Source of the DNA: Candidatus Rhodobacter oscarellae
GTDB taxonomy: Bacteria; Pseudomonadota; Alphaproteobacteria; Rhodobacterales; Rhodobacteraceae
Length of the DNA stretch: 64,000 nt
Assembly (NCBI RefSeq): GCF_001078595.1
Contig: NZ_LFTY01000002.1
Location: forward strand, 3,296,862-3,360,861
Reading direction: 5' to 3'
Shown here: piece after piece, positions 50,973 through 62,041 of the stretch
Layout: every line of letters begins with the position of its first letter
Position numbering within the stretch: the first letter of the stretch is position 1
The notes under the pieces: generated by a model
The model's input: the letters and a program-made list of their open reading frames with translations, nothing else
What the model was told of the DNA's origin: nothing
Database searches by the model: none
Translations under genes and position numbers: made by a program

Positions 50973-53360
50973 ATGCAAACAATCCCATACTTCGGTCAGA
51001 TCGCAGCAAAAACAGAGGTTTCTGCGCGAATTGACATCCCAAATGAAACCAGCGGCGAAGGTTCCTTTGAGGACGAGTTTCTTGAGTTCGCATCGTCCGA
51101 AGGCGGCGCGGACAACGAGGAAGCGGCCCTTCCTGACAAGATGATTCGCGGGCCCGTGACGGCCGACTCGGCAGAGCAAAGCGATCTTACCCCGCGCGAG
51201 CTGAAGATAGGGTCGCAGCCGGTGGATCCAGAGAAACTTCTGGAAAATTCAGTCGTTAAAGCTGATGCGCAACGGGGCGATCTGAACAACAGTGGTCAGG
51301 AATTCGGCTTGAAGGATGCGCCGTCCGGCAAGCCTGCTCTCCCCGCGCATTTGGTGGCGCAGGAGGCGCATACGCGATCGGCCCTCGGCGGGGCCCCGCA
51401 GGATGTATCGCACAGCAATTCCAGTAAAACCGCTCGGATTGATGCTAATGTCGCGCCTGGCTCTGCTACAGAGACGAAAATCGCGACCGCGGACGCCGCA
51501 ATCGAATCGCGCGCCCGCTCTGCGACCCCTGACACCAACGTCGCGGCGCAAGACACACGTGCCTTATCGGCAAAACCGGCAGTGGACGTTGCGCGTTCAG
51601 AGGCTCCGATTCCAACGCCCGGCAACGCGCGAGACTCTGCGGCAACTGCTACGCACAACCAAGAAACGCGTGGCGCTCCCCCCCCGATCACTCGCGGCGA
51701 GGCGCCGCAAGTCAATGCTGGCGCTGCGGCTAAGGCCGCAACGGGCGCGCCTCTGGTCGGGCAAGCAAGTCCGACTGAGCCTAAGGCAGCGAGCCAGGCG
51801 GCTGGAACATCAAGTCGCACGCAAACGGATGCCTCTATCTCAGGGGGCGCCGCGACCGCGCCAAACCGCGAGCGCTTGGCAGTACCTGTCACCAATCATC
51901 AGCAGGCGCGCCCGGTATCGAACACCGAGGCGCCCGGTGTGGCGGGTAAAGAGCCGCCCAAGGGCGCCGAAACGCCGCAGGACCAACGCGCGGCCCGCAC
52001 GGATGGCGCCGCGATGCCCGACAGGTCCACCGTGATGCGCGTGCCGGATGCGGGCTATACGGTAAAGGTCCAGTCCCGGGCGTTGCCAAGCCCGACGACG
52101 TCGCCAGAATTCGGGCAATTGCCGCAAGCCTCTAACGGGGCGGGGCGCCTTTCGGACAGCAAATCCGACGCTGCGTCGAGCGTTGCTCGAACAATCGTCG
52201 GAGGCGTCCAGAATGCGACCGCTCCGACAGAATTCAGCCAGACGCCCGTGCAGCGCGCCGCAGAACTTGCGCAGTTGCGCGCGCAGGACGAGCAAAGACT
52301 GCCCACCAATCTTTCGCCCGGATCAACCGGTTCCGAAGGGGATGTGGCCGGCAACCGGGGCGCAGTTGGGCAACCGGCCTATGGCGCGACGGACGGCGCC
52401 CCGGCGCGCGCTGCCTTTGGCACCGGCACGCCTGCGGAGGCGCCGAATACGGCCGTCCAAGGGCGGCCGGTGAGCGCGGCGGACACCGCGCCCGAGCCGC
52501 CACTGCCAAGCACCGGGCGGGCTGAGGCGCGTGAAACCCACGTCGCGCCCTCTGCTGCCGGCATCGGGCAACCGAACCCGGTTGGCATAGGTCTGCCTTT
52601 GGGGCCTTCGTCGGCATATCAAGTTCGGCGCGCCTACGGGCCTGGGATTGCGTCACCTGCGCAAAGTGATCTGCGCAGCCCACAAGGCGAGCGGATCAGT
52701 GCGGCCAGGAACCGGGTGGACGTGCCATCCGCGCCCTCGGCGCCGAGTGCAAACCAAGCGACGCCGACAATTCCCACGCCCTACATCGTCCAGCAGCCAC
52801 TGGTGGCGTTGGCGCCGACGCCAGCGGGCGCGGGTTTTGACCGGTTTGAGGGCGAGCTGGGCGCGATGAAGGACGCCCCCCGCGGAGACGTCCCGTTGGT
52901 TGCCGGTACCACCACGCAAACGACTCAGGCGACGGTTGAGGCGCCGCGCACCCTGCCCGATGCGCGCATGGCGCAGCACACCGCCCAACAGCTTTTGTCC
53001 CATGCTCAGCCAATGCGCGAGGGGACGGTCGAGATCTCTCTGCGGCCAGAAGAGTTGGGGCGGATCCGCATGACCCTGGCCCTTAGCGATGGCGCGGTCA
53101 GCGTTTCTTTGCTGGCGGAGCGTGGCGAGACCGCGGATCTGATGCGGCGCAACCTTGATATCCTCAGCCAGGAATTCCGCCAGCTTGGCTATCGCGACAT
53201 CTCGTTCGACTTCGGCGAGGGCCAGCCCAGGCAGGACAGCGACGCCGAGCAAGATTTGGCGTTCGGCGCGGGCGGCGCCGTGTCAGAGGAGCAGCCCGAT
53301 GATGAGGATGTTTGGCAGGGCCGCACCTCGGTTGAGGGCGGCGTGGACATTCGACTTTAG
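50973..53360 (+). CDS. fliK: Flagellar hook-length control protein FliK-like
   Basis: 795 residues. The first 650 are Ala/Pro/Thr/Ser-rich, low-complexity and probably disordered, which suits a molecular ruler. The C-terminal Flg_hook domain (about 660-770) is recognisable from REGTVEISLRPEELGRIRMTL, LAERGETADLMRRNLDILSQEFRQLGY and DISFDFG. ATG 50973 is preferred; an in-frame TTG at 50925 would extend it by 16 residues. It is 15 bases before flgD, the hook cap, which fits the hook-length function. The hook protein gene flgE is not present. Confidence 0.88.
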   Translation: MQTIPYFGQIAAKTEVSARIDIPNETSGEGSFEDEFLEFASSEGGADNEEAALPDKMIRGPVTADSAEQSDLTPRELKIGSQPVDPEKLLENSVVKADAQRGDLNNSGQEFGLKDAPSGKPALPAHLVAQEAHTRSALGGAPQDVSHSNSSKTARIDANVAPGSATETKIATADAAIESRARSATPDTNVAAQDTRALSAKPAVDVARSEAPIPTPGNARDSAATATHNQETRGAPPPITRGEAPQVNAGAAAKAATGAPLVGQASPTEPKAASQAAGTSSRTQTDASISGGAATAPNRERLAVPVTNHQQARPVSNTEAPGVAGKEPPKGAETPQDQRAARTDGAAMPDRSTVMRVPDAGYTVKVQSRALPSPTTSPEFGQLPQASNGAGRLSDSKSDAASSVARTIVGGVQNATAPTEFSQTPVQRAAELAQLRAQDEQRLPTNLSPGSTGSEGDVAGNRGAVGQPAYGATDGAPARAAFGTGTPAEAPNTAVQGRPVSAADTAPEPPLPSTGRAEARETHVAPSAAGIGQPNPVGIGLPLGPSSAYQVRRAYGPGIASPAQSDLRSPQGERISAARNRVDVPSAPSAPSANQATPTIPTPYIVQQPLVALAPTPAGAGFDRFEGELGAMKDAPRGDVPLVAGTTTQTTQATVEAPRTLPDARMAQHTAQQLLSHAQPMREGTVEISLRPEELGRIRMTLALSDGAVSVSLLAERGETADLMRRNLDILSQEFRQLGYRDISFDFGEGQPRQDSDAEQDLAFGAGGAVSEEQPDDEDVWQGRTSVEGGVDIRL

Positions 53361-53375
53361 CGCAACGAGGCGAGC

Positions 53376-54047
53376 ATGGAGATCAACCCAAACACCACGG
53401 CCAATGGCGCAAGCTCGGCCTCCTCTTCCAGCGGCTCCGCTACGTCGGGGATATCGTCGGATTTCGAGACCTTCCTGCGCATGCTTACCGTGCAACTGGA
53501 GAACCAGGACCCGTTGGAACCGGTGAAGTCAGAGGATTTCGCGGTGCAACTCGCGACCTTCTCGGGCGTCGAGCAGCAGGTTCTCACGAACGACTTGCTA
53601 CAGGACCTGGCGGGCCAGATGACGCTGACCGGGATGGCGCAATATGCGGGCTGGGTCGGGATGGAGGCGCGCGCGCCGGTGGCGGCTTTCTTTAGCGGGG
53701 CGCCCATTACGATCGCGCCCGAGCCCGAGAGGACTGCGGATGCCGCGGTCTTGGTGGTCCGCAACGAGGCCGGTGACGAAATCGACCGGCTTGCGATGAA
53801 TGTCTCCGACGATTTGCTGCAATGGAACGGTCAGTTTGACGGCGGTGCTGCGCCAACGGGGCTTTATTCTTTCGAGGTCGAGAGCTACCGCAACGACGAG
53901 CTGCTCTCGTCGGCGCCGGTCGATGTCTACACCATGATCGTGGAGGCCAGGCAGCAGAACGGCCAAACCGTTTTGATCACGGCCGGAGAGGTTGAGGTCT
54001 CGGTGAACGATATCGGAGCACTGCGCGAGCCCCTGCAGTTGCTCTAG
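53376..54047 (+). CDS. flgD: Flagellar hook capping protein FlgD
   Basis: 223 residues with the conserved N-terminal FETFLRMLTVQLENQDPLEPVKSEDFAVQLATFSGVEQQV and a C-terminal beta domain (about 85-215) including a FLG-D Ig-like part (LLQWNGQFDGGAAPTGLYSFEVESY). It caps the growing hook. Last gene of the flagellar block, followed by a hairpin and clpB. Confidence 0.95.
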   Translation: MEINPNTTANGASSASSSSGSATSGISSDFETFLRMLTVQLENQDPLEPVKSEDFAVQLATFSGVEQQVLTNDLLQDLAGQMTLTGMAQYAGWVGMEARAPVAAFFSGAPITIAPEPERTADAAVLVVRNEAGDEIDRLAMNVSDDLLQWNGQFDGGAAPTGLYSFEVESYRNDELLSSAPVDVYTMIVEARQQNGQTVLITAGEVEVSVNDIGALREPLQLL

Positions 54048-54057
54048 CTTTGGGCTG

Positions 54058-54092
54058 GCTTGGCGGCGAGGAGGGGTGCCCCGCCGCCAAGC
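54058..54092. terminator. Bidirectional hairpin between flgD and clpB
   Basis: GCTTGGCGGCG (54058-54068) with CGCCGCCAAGC (54082-54092): perfect 11-bp stem, 13-base loop containing GGGGTGCC. It lies between the convergent stop codons of flgD and clpB. Confidence 0.65.
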
Positions 54093-54100
54093 ACCAACGC

Positions 54101-56716
<2,616 letters not shown>

Positions 56717-56777
56717 GGTTCTCTCCTTCTTTACAAGCGCTTGTCCGGCGCCGCGCCCGCAAGGCAGCCCGCGGCAG

Positions 56778-56784
56778 TGTCAAG
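56778..56784 (-). promoter_or_regulatory. Possible -35 element of clpB
   Basis: Minus-strand CTTGACA, 62 bases before the clpB start, resembles the -35 box of alphaproteobacterial sigma-32 and sigma-70 promoters. No convincing -10 box was identified at the right distance. Confidence 0.25.
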
Positions 56785-56893
56785 CCTTAGCATAGAGATG
56801 GGGGCGTTAACCGGCGGTTGCAAGATGTTCGGTTGACCGGCGCGCGCGCAGTCGCCATACACCGCGCGACCGCCTTAAAAATATGGAGCCCGC

Positions 56894-57610
56894 ATGCCCG
56901 ACGACCGCCTGATCGCCGCGATAGACCTGCCTAACGCCTTGGAAGGGCTGGCCTTTGCAGAGCGGCTGGGCGACGCGGTGGGGTTCTACAAGATCGGGCT
57001 GGGCATGCTGACCGGGGGCGGGCTGGCGCTGGCCAACGAGCTGAAGGACGAGCACGGCAAGCGCATCTTCCTGGACATGAAGCTGTTTGACATCCCCGCC
57101 ACGGTCGAGGCCGCGGTGCGCGGGCTGGCGCAGTTCGACCTGGACTTTCTGACGGTGCATGGCGACCCGCATGTAGTGCGCGCCGCCAAGGAGGGCGCGT
57201 CGGGTAAGCCCATGAAAATCTTGGGTGTTACGGTGCTGACCTCGCTGGATCGCGCCGATCTGGACGCGGGCATGATCGTGCCCGGGGACATCCATGAGAT
57301 CACCGTGGAGCGCGCCCGGCGGGCGCTGGAGGCCGGTGCGGATGGGGTGATCGCCTCGCCGCAAGAGGTGGTGGAGATTCGGGCGTTGCCCGAAGCCAAG
57401 GGGCGGTTGATCGTGACCCCGGGTGTGCGGCCAGAAGGCGCAGAAATCGGCGATCAAAAGCGCGTCGCAACCCCACATAGCGCCATCGCCGCCGGGGCAG
57501 ACCACATCGTTGTGGGCCGCCCGATCTGGCGCGCGCCGGACCCGCGCGCCGCAGCACAAGCGATCCTGGACGAGTTGCCGCGGGCGCCAGTCAACAGACC
57601 CCGACACTAG
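56894..57610 (+). CDS. pyrF: Orotidine 5'-phosphate decarboxylase
   Basis: 238 residues of the OMP decarboxylase barrel, the last step of UMP synthesis. Catalytic Lys-Asp pair in FLDMKLFDIPATV (near residue 60), substrate motifs LIAAIDLP, YKIGLGML, VTPGVRPEG and HIVVGRPIWRAPDPRAAAQ. Family length. Divergent from clpB; followed by the GTCGG array. Confidence 0.96.
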   Translation: MPDDRLIAAIDLPNALEGLAFAERLGDAVGFYKIGLGMLTGGGLALANELKDEHGKRIFLDMKLFDIPATVEAAVRGLAQFDLDFLTVHGDPHVVRAAKEGASGKPMKILGVTVLTSLDRADLDAGMIVPGDIHEITVERARRALEAGADGVIASPQEVVEIRALPEAKGRLIVTPGVRPEGAEIGDQKRVATPHSAIAAGADHIVVGRPIWRAPDPRAAAQAILDELPRAPVNRPRH

Positions 57611-57621
57611 CAAATTTCAGC

Positions 57622-57659
57622 GTCGGTTTTGCGTCGGCAAAACGTCGGTATTCCGTCGG
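57622..57659 (+). repeat. Four-unit GTCGG array with 11-bp period, second copy
   Basis: GTCGG at 57622, 57633, 57644 and 57655, each 11 bp after the last, with spacers TTTTGC, CAAAAC, TATTCC and, after the fourth unit, TCTGCG. The array matches the minus-strand array at 26141-26178 in period, unit and one spacer. A CCCCCTAGG stretch follows at 57669-57677, and the SGNH hydrolase gene starts at 57709. Confidence 0.7.
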
Positions 57660-57708
57660 TCTGCGAAACCCCCTAGGCTTGCGGCGAATTCAAAGCGATG
57701 AGACCACA

Positions 57709-58362
57709 ATGAGCGACAAGACGATCCTATGCTTCGGCGACAGCAACACCCACGGCACCATCGCCATGGTCGATTGGAACGACCGGAGGCGGTTCCCCAA
57801 GGCGCAGCGCTGGCCCAGCGTCATGGCCGGGATTCTGGGCGACGGTTACGATGTCATCCCCGAGGGCCAGTCCGGCCGCAACGCCGCCTATGACGACCCC
57901 ATCGAGGGCAAGCACCGCAACGGGGAACGCACCTTGCTGGCGCTCTTGGAGTCGCATCGGCCCATCGACCTGCTGGTGATCATGCTGGGCACCAACGACC
58001 TTAAGGCACGGTTCGGCGCCCCGCCCATCGACATCGCATTGGCCATCGAACGGCTGGCAAAGCTGGCCATAGGCTCGGATACCGGACCGAATGACCGCGC
58101 GCCCAAGGTCCTGCTGGTGGCGCCGGTGCCCATCGAGGAGGTCGGCTATCTAGGAGAGCTTTTCGCCGGCGGCGCCGAGAAGTCGCGCGCCCTGCCAGGA
58201 TACCTGGAGAAAATCGCCGAGCGCCAGGGCGCGGGATTCCTCGACCTAGCGCCCGTCGCGCAGGTGGACCCGGTAGACGGCGTGCATCTGACCGCCGAGG
58301 CGCAGGCCGCCATAGGGCGCGCCATCGCCGCCAAGGCGCTCTCTATGCTGGGCGGTGGGTGA
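57709..58362 (+). CDS. SGNH/GDSL-family hydrolase
   Basis: 217 residues. Block I FGDSNTHG (catalytic Ser), block II around EGQSGRNA, block III IMLGTNDLK (Asn) and block V DGVHLTAEAQAAIG with the catalytic Asp and His. This matches arylesterase/lysophospholipase-type SGNH enzymes (TesA/Arylesterase group). No signal peptide, so it is likely cytoplasmic. Its last codons and stop come from a palindromic repeat (58354-58399). It lies downstream of the GTCGG array. Confidence 0.88.
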   Translation: MSDKTILCFGDSNTHGTIAMVDWNDRRRFPKAQRWPSVMAGILGDGYDVIPEGQSGRNAAYDDPIEGKHRNGERTLLALLESHRPIDLLVIMLGTNDLKARFGAPPIDIALAIERLAKLAIGSDTGPNDRAPKVLLVAPVPIEEVGYLGELFAGGAEKSRALPGYLEKIAERQGAGFLDLAPVAQVDPVDGVHLTAEAQAAIGRAIAAKALSMLGGG

Positions 58363-58399
58363 ACCCGCTCTTGCCAGAGCGGAACCACCCACCCTACGG
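58354..58399. repeat. REP-like palindrome at the end of the SGNH gene
   Basis: GGTGGGTGAACCCGCTCT (58354-58371) and AGAGCGGAACCACCCACC pair with a TGCC loop; inner stem CCGCTCT/AGAGCGG is perfect. CCTACG follows. A copy with the same outer arms and a different inner stem is inside xdhA (61150-61193). The stop codon TGA of the SGNH gene is part of the element. Confidence 0.7.
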
Positions 58400-58422
58400 T
58401 AGGCGGCAAACGGGAGGAATTT

Positions 58423-58875
58423 ATGCTCAAAGGAATTGACCCGCGGTTGAACGCGGACGTGCTCTATGCGCTGCGCGACATGGGGCATGGCGACGTGCTG
58501 ATCATCGCGGACACGAACTTCCCCAGCGGTTCGGTCGCCCGCGAGACCGCGCTGGGCGAGCTTCTGCGGATGGAGAACCTGACAGCGGCAGAGGCCGTGG
58601 AGGCCGTGCTGTCGGTGCTGCCGTTGGACAGCTTCGTCGACGACTTCGCAGGCCGCATGGAGGTCGTCGGCGCGCCGGACGACATCCAGCCCGTGCAGGC
58701 CGAGGTGCAAGCCGCGATAAACGCCGCCGAGGGCGCCGTGCGCCAGATGGTCAGCATCGAGCGCTTCGCCTTCTACGACCTGGCCAAGCAAAGCTACGCG
58801 GTGATCCAGACCGGCGAGCGGCGCTTTTACGGCTGCTTCATGCTGCGCAAGGGCGTGATCCCGCCGGAGGAATGA
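58423..58875 (+). CDS. RbsD/FucU-family sugar mutarotase
   Basis: 150 residues of the RbsD/FucU fold: LYALRDMGHGDVLIIADTNFPS at the N-terminus and ERFAFYDLAKQSYAVIQTGERRFYGCFMLRKGVI at the C-terminus. The FYxxAK-type C-terminus and the His in MGHGD fit FucU-type pyranose mutarotases. GGGAGGAA precedes the ATG. One base before the ribokinase start, so the pair probably handles ribose or another pentose; no sugar transporter is adjacent. Confidence 0.88.
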   Translation: MLKGIDPRLNADVLYALRDMGHGDVLIIADTNFPSGSVARETALGELLRMENLTAAEAVEAVLSVLPLDSFVDDFAGRMEVVGAPDDIQPVQAEVQAAINAAEGAVRQMVSIERFAFYDLAKQSYAVIQTGERRFYGCFMLRKGVIPPEE

Positions 58876-58876
58876 C

Positions 58877-59797
58877 ATGCCAGTTGTGATCCTTGGGGTC
58901 TTCGTGGCCGACACCACCTATCGCGCCGACCGGGCGCCCAGGATGGGCGAGACGATCATGGGCAACAGCTTTGCGCTTGGCCCGGGCGGCAAGGGCTCGA
59001 ACCAGGCGGTGGCCTGCGCCAAGGCGGGCGGGGAGGCGCATTTCATCTCCAAGCTTGGGATCGACCCCTTCGCGGATATGGCGCTGAAGGTCTGGGGCGC
59101 GGCGGGGGTGACCCCGGCGGTCACCCAGCACGAAGACATGGCCACGGGTGCGGCCTATATCTTTGTCGAGGAGGCCACGGGCGACAACGCGATCATCATC
59201 TGCCCCGGCGTGGCGGGCACGATCTCGGCCGCCGATATCGAGGCCCGCGGCGACCTGATCGGCGGCGCGGATGTGTTCATGACCCAGCTCGAGCAGCCCA
59301 TGCAGGCCGCGCAGCGCGCCCTGGAGATCGCGCGGGCGGGCGGGGCCACGACGATCCTCAACCCCGCACCGGCCGCAGAGATCGCCGACGAGATGCTGGC
59401 GCTTTGCGACTACGTGACCCCGAATGAGAGCGAGACCGAGAGCATCACCGGCCTGCCGGTGAGCACGCTGGACGAGGCGCGCGAGGCCGCCGAGCATCTG
59501 CTGGCCAAAGACGTCAGCTGCGCCATCATCACCTTGGGCGAGAACGGCGCGCTCTATCACAGCGCGACGGAATCGGTGCATGTGCCCGCGATGGACGCGG
59601 GCGCGGTGGTCGAGACCACCGGCGCGGGGGACGCGTTCAACGGCGGGTTTGCGGCGGCACTGGCTGAAGGCAGGGCGCCGCTAGAGGCGGTCCGGTTCGG
59701 CTGCGCGACCGCGGCCATATCGGTGACCCGCCCCGGCACGGCACCCTCCATGCCCGCGCGCGCCGAGATCGACGCGCTTCTGGCGAAACAAGGCTGA
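58877..59797 (+). CDS. rbsK: Ribokinase (PfkB family)
   Basis: 306 residues. PfkB signature 1 in GPGGKGSNQAVACAKAGGEAH and signature 2 in TTGAGDAFNGGFAAAL with the catalytic Asp; NPAPAAEI, PNESETE also match ribokinases. It phosphorylates ribose to ribose-5-phosphate. The start ATG is one base after the stop region of the mutarotase gene, so coupled. Other PfkB sugars cannot be excluded. Confidence 0.9.
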   Translation: MPVVILGVFVADTTYRADRAPRMGETIMGNSFALGPGGKGSNQAVACAKAGGEAHFISKLGIDPFADMALKVWGAAGVTPAVTQHEDMATGAAYIFVEEATGDNAIIICPGVAGTISAADIEARGDLIGGADVFMTQLEQPMQAAQRALEIARAGGATTILNPAPAAEIADEMLALCDYVTPNESETESITGLPVSTLDEAREAAEHLLAKDVSCAIITLGENGALYHSATESVHVPAMDAGAVVETTGAGDAFNGGFAAALAEGRAPLEAVRFGCATAAISVTRPGTAPSMPARAEIDALLAKQG

Positions 59798-59802
59798 GGC
59801 AT

Positions 59803-60447
59803 ATGGCAAGATATCTGATCACAGGCGCCAATCGCGGGATTGGCCTGGCGCTGCGGCGGGCCGCCGAGGCCGAAGGGCACGAGGTTCTCACCACCACCCG
59901 CACCGGCGAGGGCGCGGATTTCGCGCTGGAGCTTGACGACCCAGAGGCGGTGGTCGACGCGCTGGCCGGGCTCGAGGGCCCGGTAGATGTGCTGATCAAC
60001 AACGCGGGCGTGATCGGCCCGGCGCGGCAGTCCACGCTGGACATGGATTTCCGGGGCTTCGCCAAGACGCTGGCGATCAACACGCTCTCGCCCCTGGCGG
60101 TGGCGCAGGCGGCGCTGCCCAGCTTGCGGCAGGCAAGGGGCGCGCGGATTCTGACCGTCTCTTCGCAGATGTCCTATATGGGCTACGCCAAGTCCGACCG
60201 GATCGCCTATCGCGCCTCGAAAGCGGCGGTGAATAAGCTGATGCAGGGCCTCGCCACGGATCTGGATCCCGACGGCATCGCCGTGGCCCTGGTCGACCCG
60301 GGCTGGGTGCGCACGGATATGGGCGGCGCTGCGGCGGACCTCTCGCCAGAGGAGGTCGCGGCGGGCATACTGGCGCTGGCGGAGCGGCTGACCCTGGCCG
60401 ACACCGGCAAGTTCTTTCGCTACGATGGCCAAGAGCGCGGCTTTTAA
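59803..60447 (+). CDS. Short-chain dehydrogenase/reductase
   Basis: 214 residues of the classical SDR fold: cofactor motif ITGANRGIGLALRRAAEAEGHE, NNAG (VLINNAGVIGP), and the catalytic Tyr/Lys in IAYRASKAAVNKL with the Ser in VSSQMSYMG. The short C-terminus resembles sniffer-type carbonyl reductases. It starts 5 bases after rbsK, so it is probably in that operon. Substrate unknown. Confidence 0.87.
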   Translation: MARYLITGANRGIGLALRRAAEAEGHEVLTTTRTGEGADFALELDDPEAVVDALAGLEGPVDVLINNAGVIGPARQSTLDMDFRGFAKTLAINTLSPLAVAQAALPSLRQARGARILTVSSQMSYMGYAKSDRIAYRASKAAVNKLMQGLATDLDPDGIAVALVDPGWVRTDMGGAAADLSPEEVAAGILALAERLTLADTGKFFRYDGQERGF

Positions 60448-60640
60448 GCCCTTAGCCCGCCCAAACTAAGTGCATTTCCCGGCCCACGTGTATGCAAAGA
60501 CCGGGCCTGTCCTTAAATTGCTTGCAACGCTGCCGGAAACCCGCTTTCATCAACGCCTGATAACGCCCCGGCTTTACGTCGCATCGGGTCGGGCACCGAG
60601 GGAAATCCCAGGTCAAACAGAAAGCGGCGGCTTTGAGTCT

Positions 60641-62041
60641 ATGCCGGACATCGCGTTTTTGCTGAACGGGGCGCCCGTTCATCTCGACGATGTGAACCCC
60701 ACGCGGACATTGCTGGACTGGCTGCGCGAGGAGCGCGGGCTGTGCGGCACCAAGGAAGGCTGCAACGAGGGCGATTGCGGCGCCTGCACGGTGATGGTGA
60801 CGGACGCGGAGGGGCCGAAGGCGCTGAACGCCTGCATCCTGTTCCTGCCGCAGCTGCATGGCAAAGCAGTGCGCACCGTGGAGGGCATCGCGGGCCCGGA
60901 CGGCGCGCTGCACCCTGTGCAGGAGGCCATGGTCGCGCATCACGGGTCGCAATGCGGCTTCTGCACGCCGGGCTTTGTCTGCGCGATGGCTGTGGCGCAC
61001 GCAGCCGGCGCCGAGGATCACGACGACCGGCTGGCGGGCAATCTTTGTCGCTGCACCGGATATGCGCCGATCATCCGCGCCGCCGAGGCCGCCGCCACGC
61101 AGCCGGTGCCGGAATGGATGGCCGAGGATCTGACGCCACTTAAAGGGGCGGTGGGCGAACCTGCCGCTACGCGGCAGAACCACCCACCCTACGTGATGCC
61201 GCGCACCATTGGCGCGCTGGCGGCGTGGTATCAGGAGCACCCCGACGCGACGCTGATCGCGGGTGCCACGGATGTCGGGCTCTGGGTCACCAAGGGTCTG
61301 CGCTCGCTGGAACCTGTGGCATTTCTGGGCGGCATCTCGGCGCTGAAGAAAATCACCGCGATGAAGAGCCAGATCAAGATCGGCGCCATGGCCACCGTCG
61401 CTGATCTGCGCGAGGCTATCGCGCCGCATCACCCGCATTTCGCCGAGATGCTTCGGAGGTACGGCTCCGAGCAGGTGCGCAGCGCCGCCACGGTGGGCGG
61501 CAACATCGCCAACGGCTCGCCCATCGGCGACAGCCCGCCCGCGCTGATCGCGCTGGGCGCCACGCTGCATCTGCGCCGGGGCGATGAGACCCGCACGCTG
61601 CCGCTGGAGGATTTCTTCCTCGCCTATGGCAAGCAGGACCGCGCGCCGGGGGAGTTCGTCGAGGCGGTGAGTTTTAAGCGCCAGCCCGACCGGCTGAAAT
61701 GCTACAAGCTGAGCAAGCGGTTCGATCAGGACATCTCGGCGGTCCTGGGCTGCTTCAACGTCACCGTGGAGGGTGGCGAGGTGCGCGCGGCGCGCATCGC
61801 CTTCGGCGGCATGGCCGGGATCCCGAAACGGGCGGCGGCCTTGGAGGCCGCGATCCTCGGCCAGCAATGGACCGAGGAGACCGTTGGTACGGCACTTGGG
61901 GCGCTGGACCAGGACTTCACGCCGCTCTCGGACATGCGCGCCAGCGCCGATTACCGGCTGGAGGCCGCGCGCAACATGCTGGTGCGCTACTTCCTGGAGG
62001 ACGTGGGCGCGCAGGCCAGCGTGCTGGAGGTCACCCCGTGA
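60641..62041 (+). CDS. xdhA: Xanthine dehydrogenase small subunit (FeS and FAD)
   Basis: 466 residues from ATG 60641. N-terminal [2Fe-2S] domain with [15 protein letters not shown], second cluster domain with QCGFCTPGF and [10 protein letters not shown], then FAD domain (about 195-340; [26 protein letters not shown]) and CO-dehydrogenase flavoprotein C-terminal part. It passes electrons from molybdopterin to NAD in purine breakdown. The linker between the FeS and FAD domains is encoded by a palindromic repeat (61150-61193; encodes [17 protein letters not shown]), so the element appears to have been inserted in frame. It overlaps xdhB by 4 bases (GTGA). Confidence 0.95.
   Translation: MPDIAFLLNGAPVHLDDVNPTRTLLDWLREERGLCGTKEGCNEGDCGACTVMVTDAEGPKALNACILFLPQLHGKAVRTVEGIAGPDGALHPVQEAMVAHHGSQCGFCTPGFVCAMAVAHAAGAEDHDDRLAGNLCRCTGYAPIIRAAEAAATQPVPEWMAEDLTPLKGAVGEPAATRQNHPPYVMPRTIGALAAWYQEHPDATLIAGATDVGLWVTKGLRSLEPVAFLGGISALKKITAMKSQIKIGAMATVADLREAIAPHHPHFAEMLRRYGSEQVRSAATVGGNIANGSPIGDSPPALIALGATLHLRRGDETRTLPLEDFFLAYGKQDRAPGEFVEAVSFKRQPDRLKCYKLSKRFDQDISAVLGCFNVTVEGGEVRAARIAFGGMAGIPKRAAALEAAILGQQWTEETVGTALGALDQDFTPLSDMRASADYRLEAARNMLVRYFLEDVGAQASVLEVTP
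61150..61193. repeat. REP-like palindrome inside the xdhA reading frame
   Basis: GGTGGGCGAAC (61150-61160), inner perfect stem CTGCCGC/GCGGCAG with a TAC loop (about 61161-61177), and AACCACCCACC (61178-61188) followed by CTACG. The outer arms match the element at 58354-58399. The reading frame is kept through it. Confidence 0.75.
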
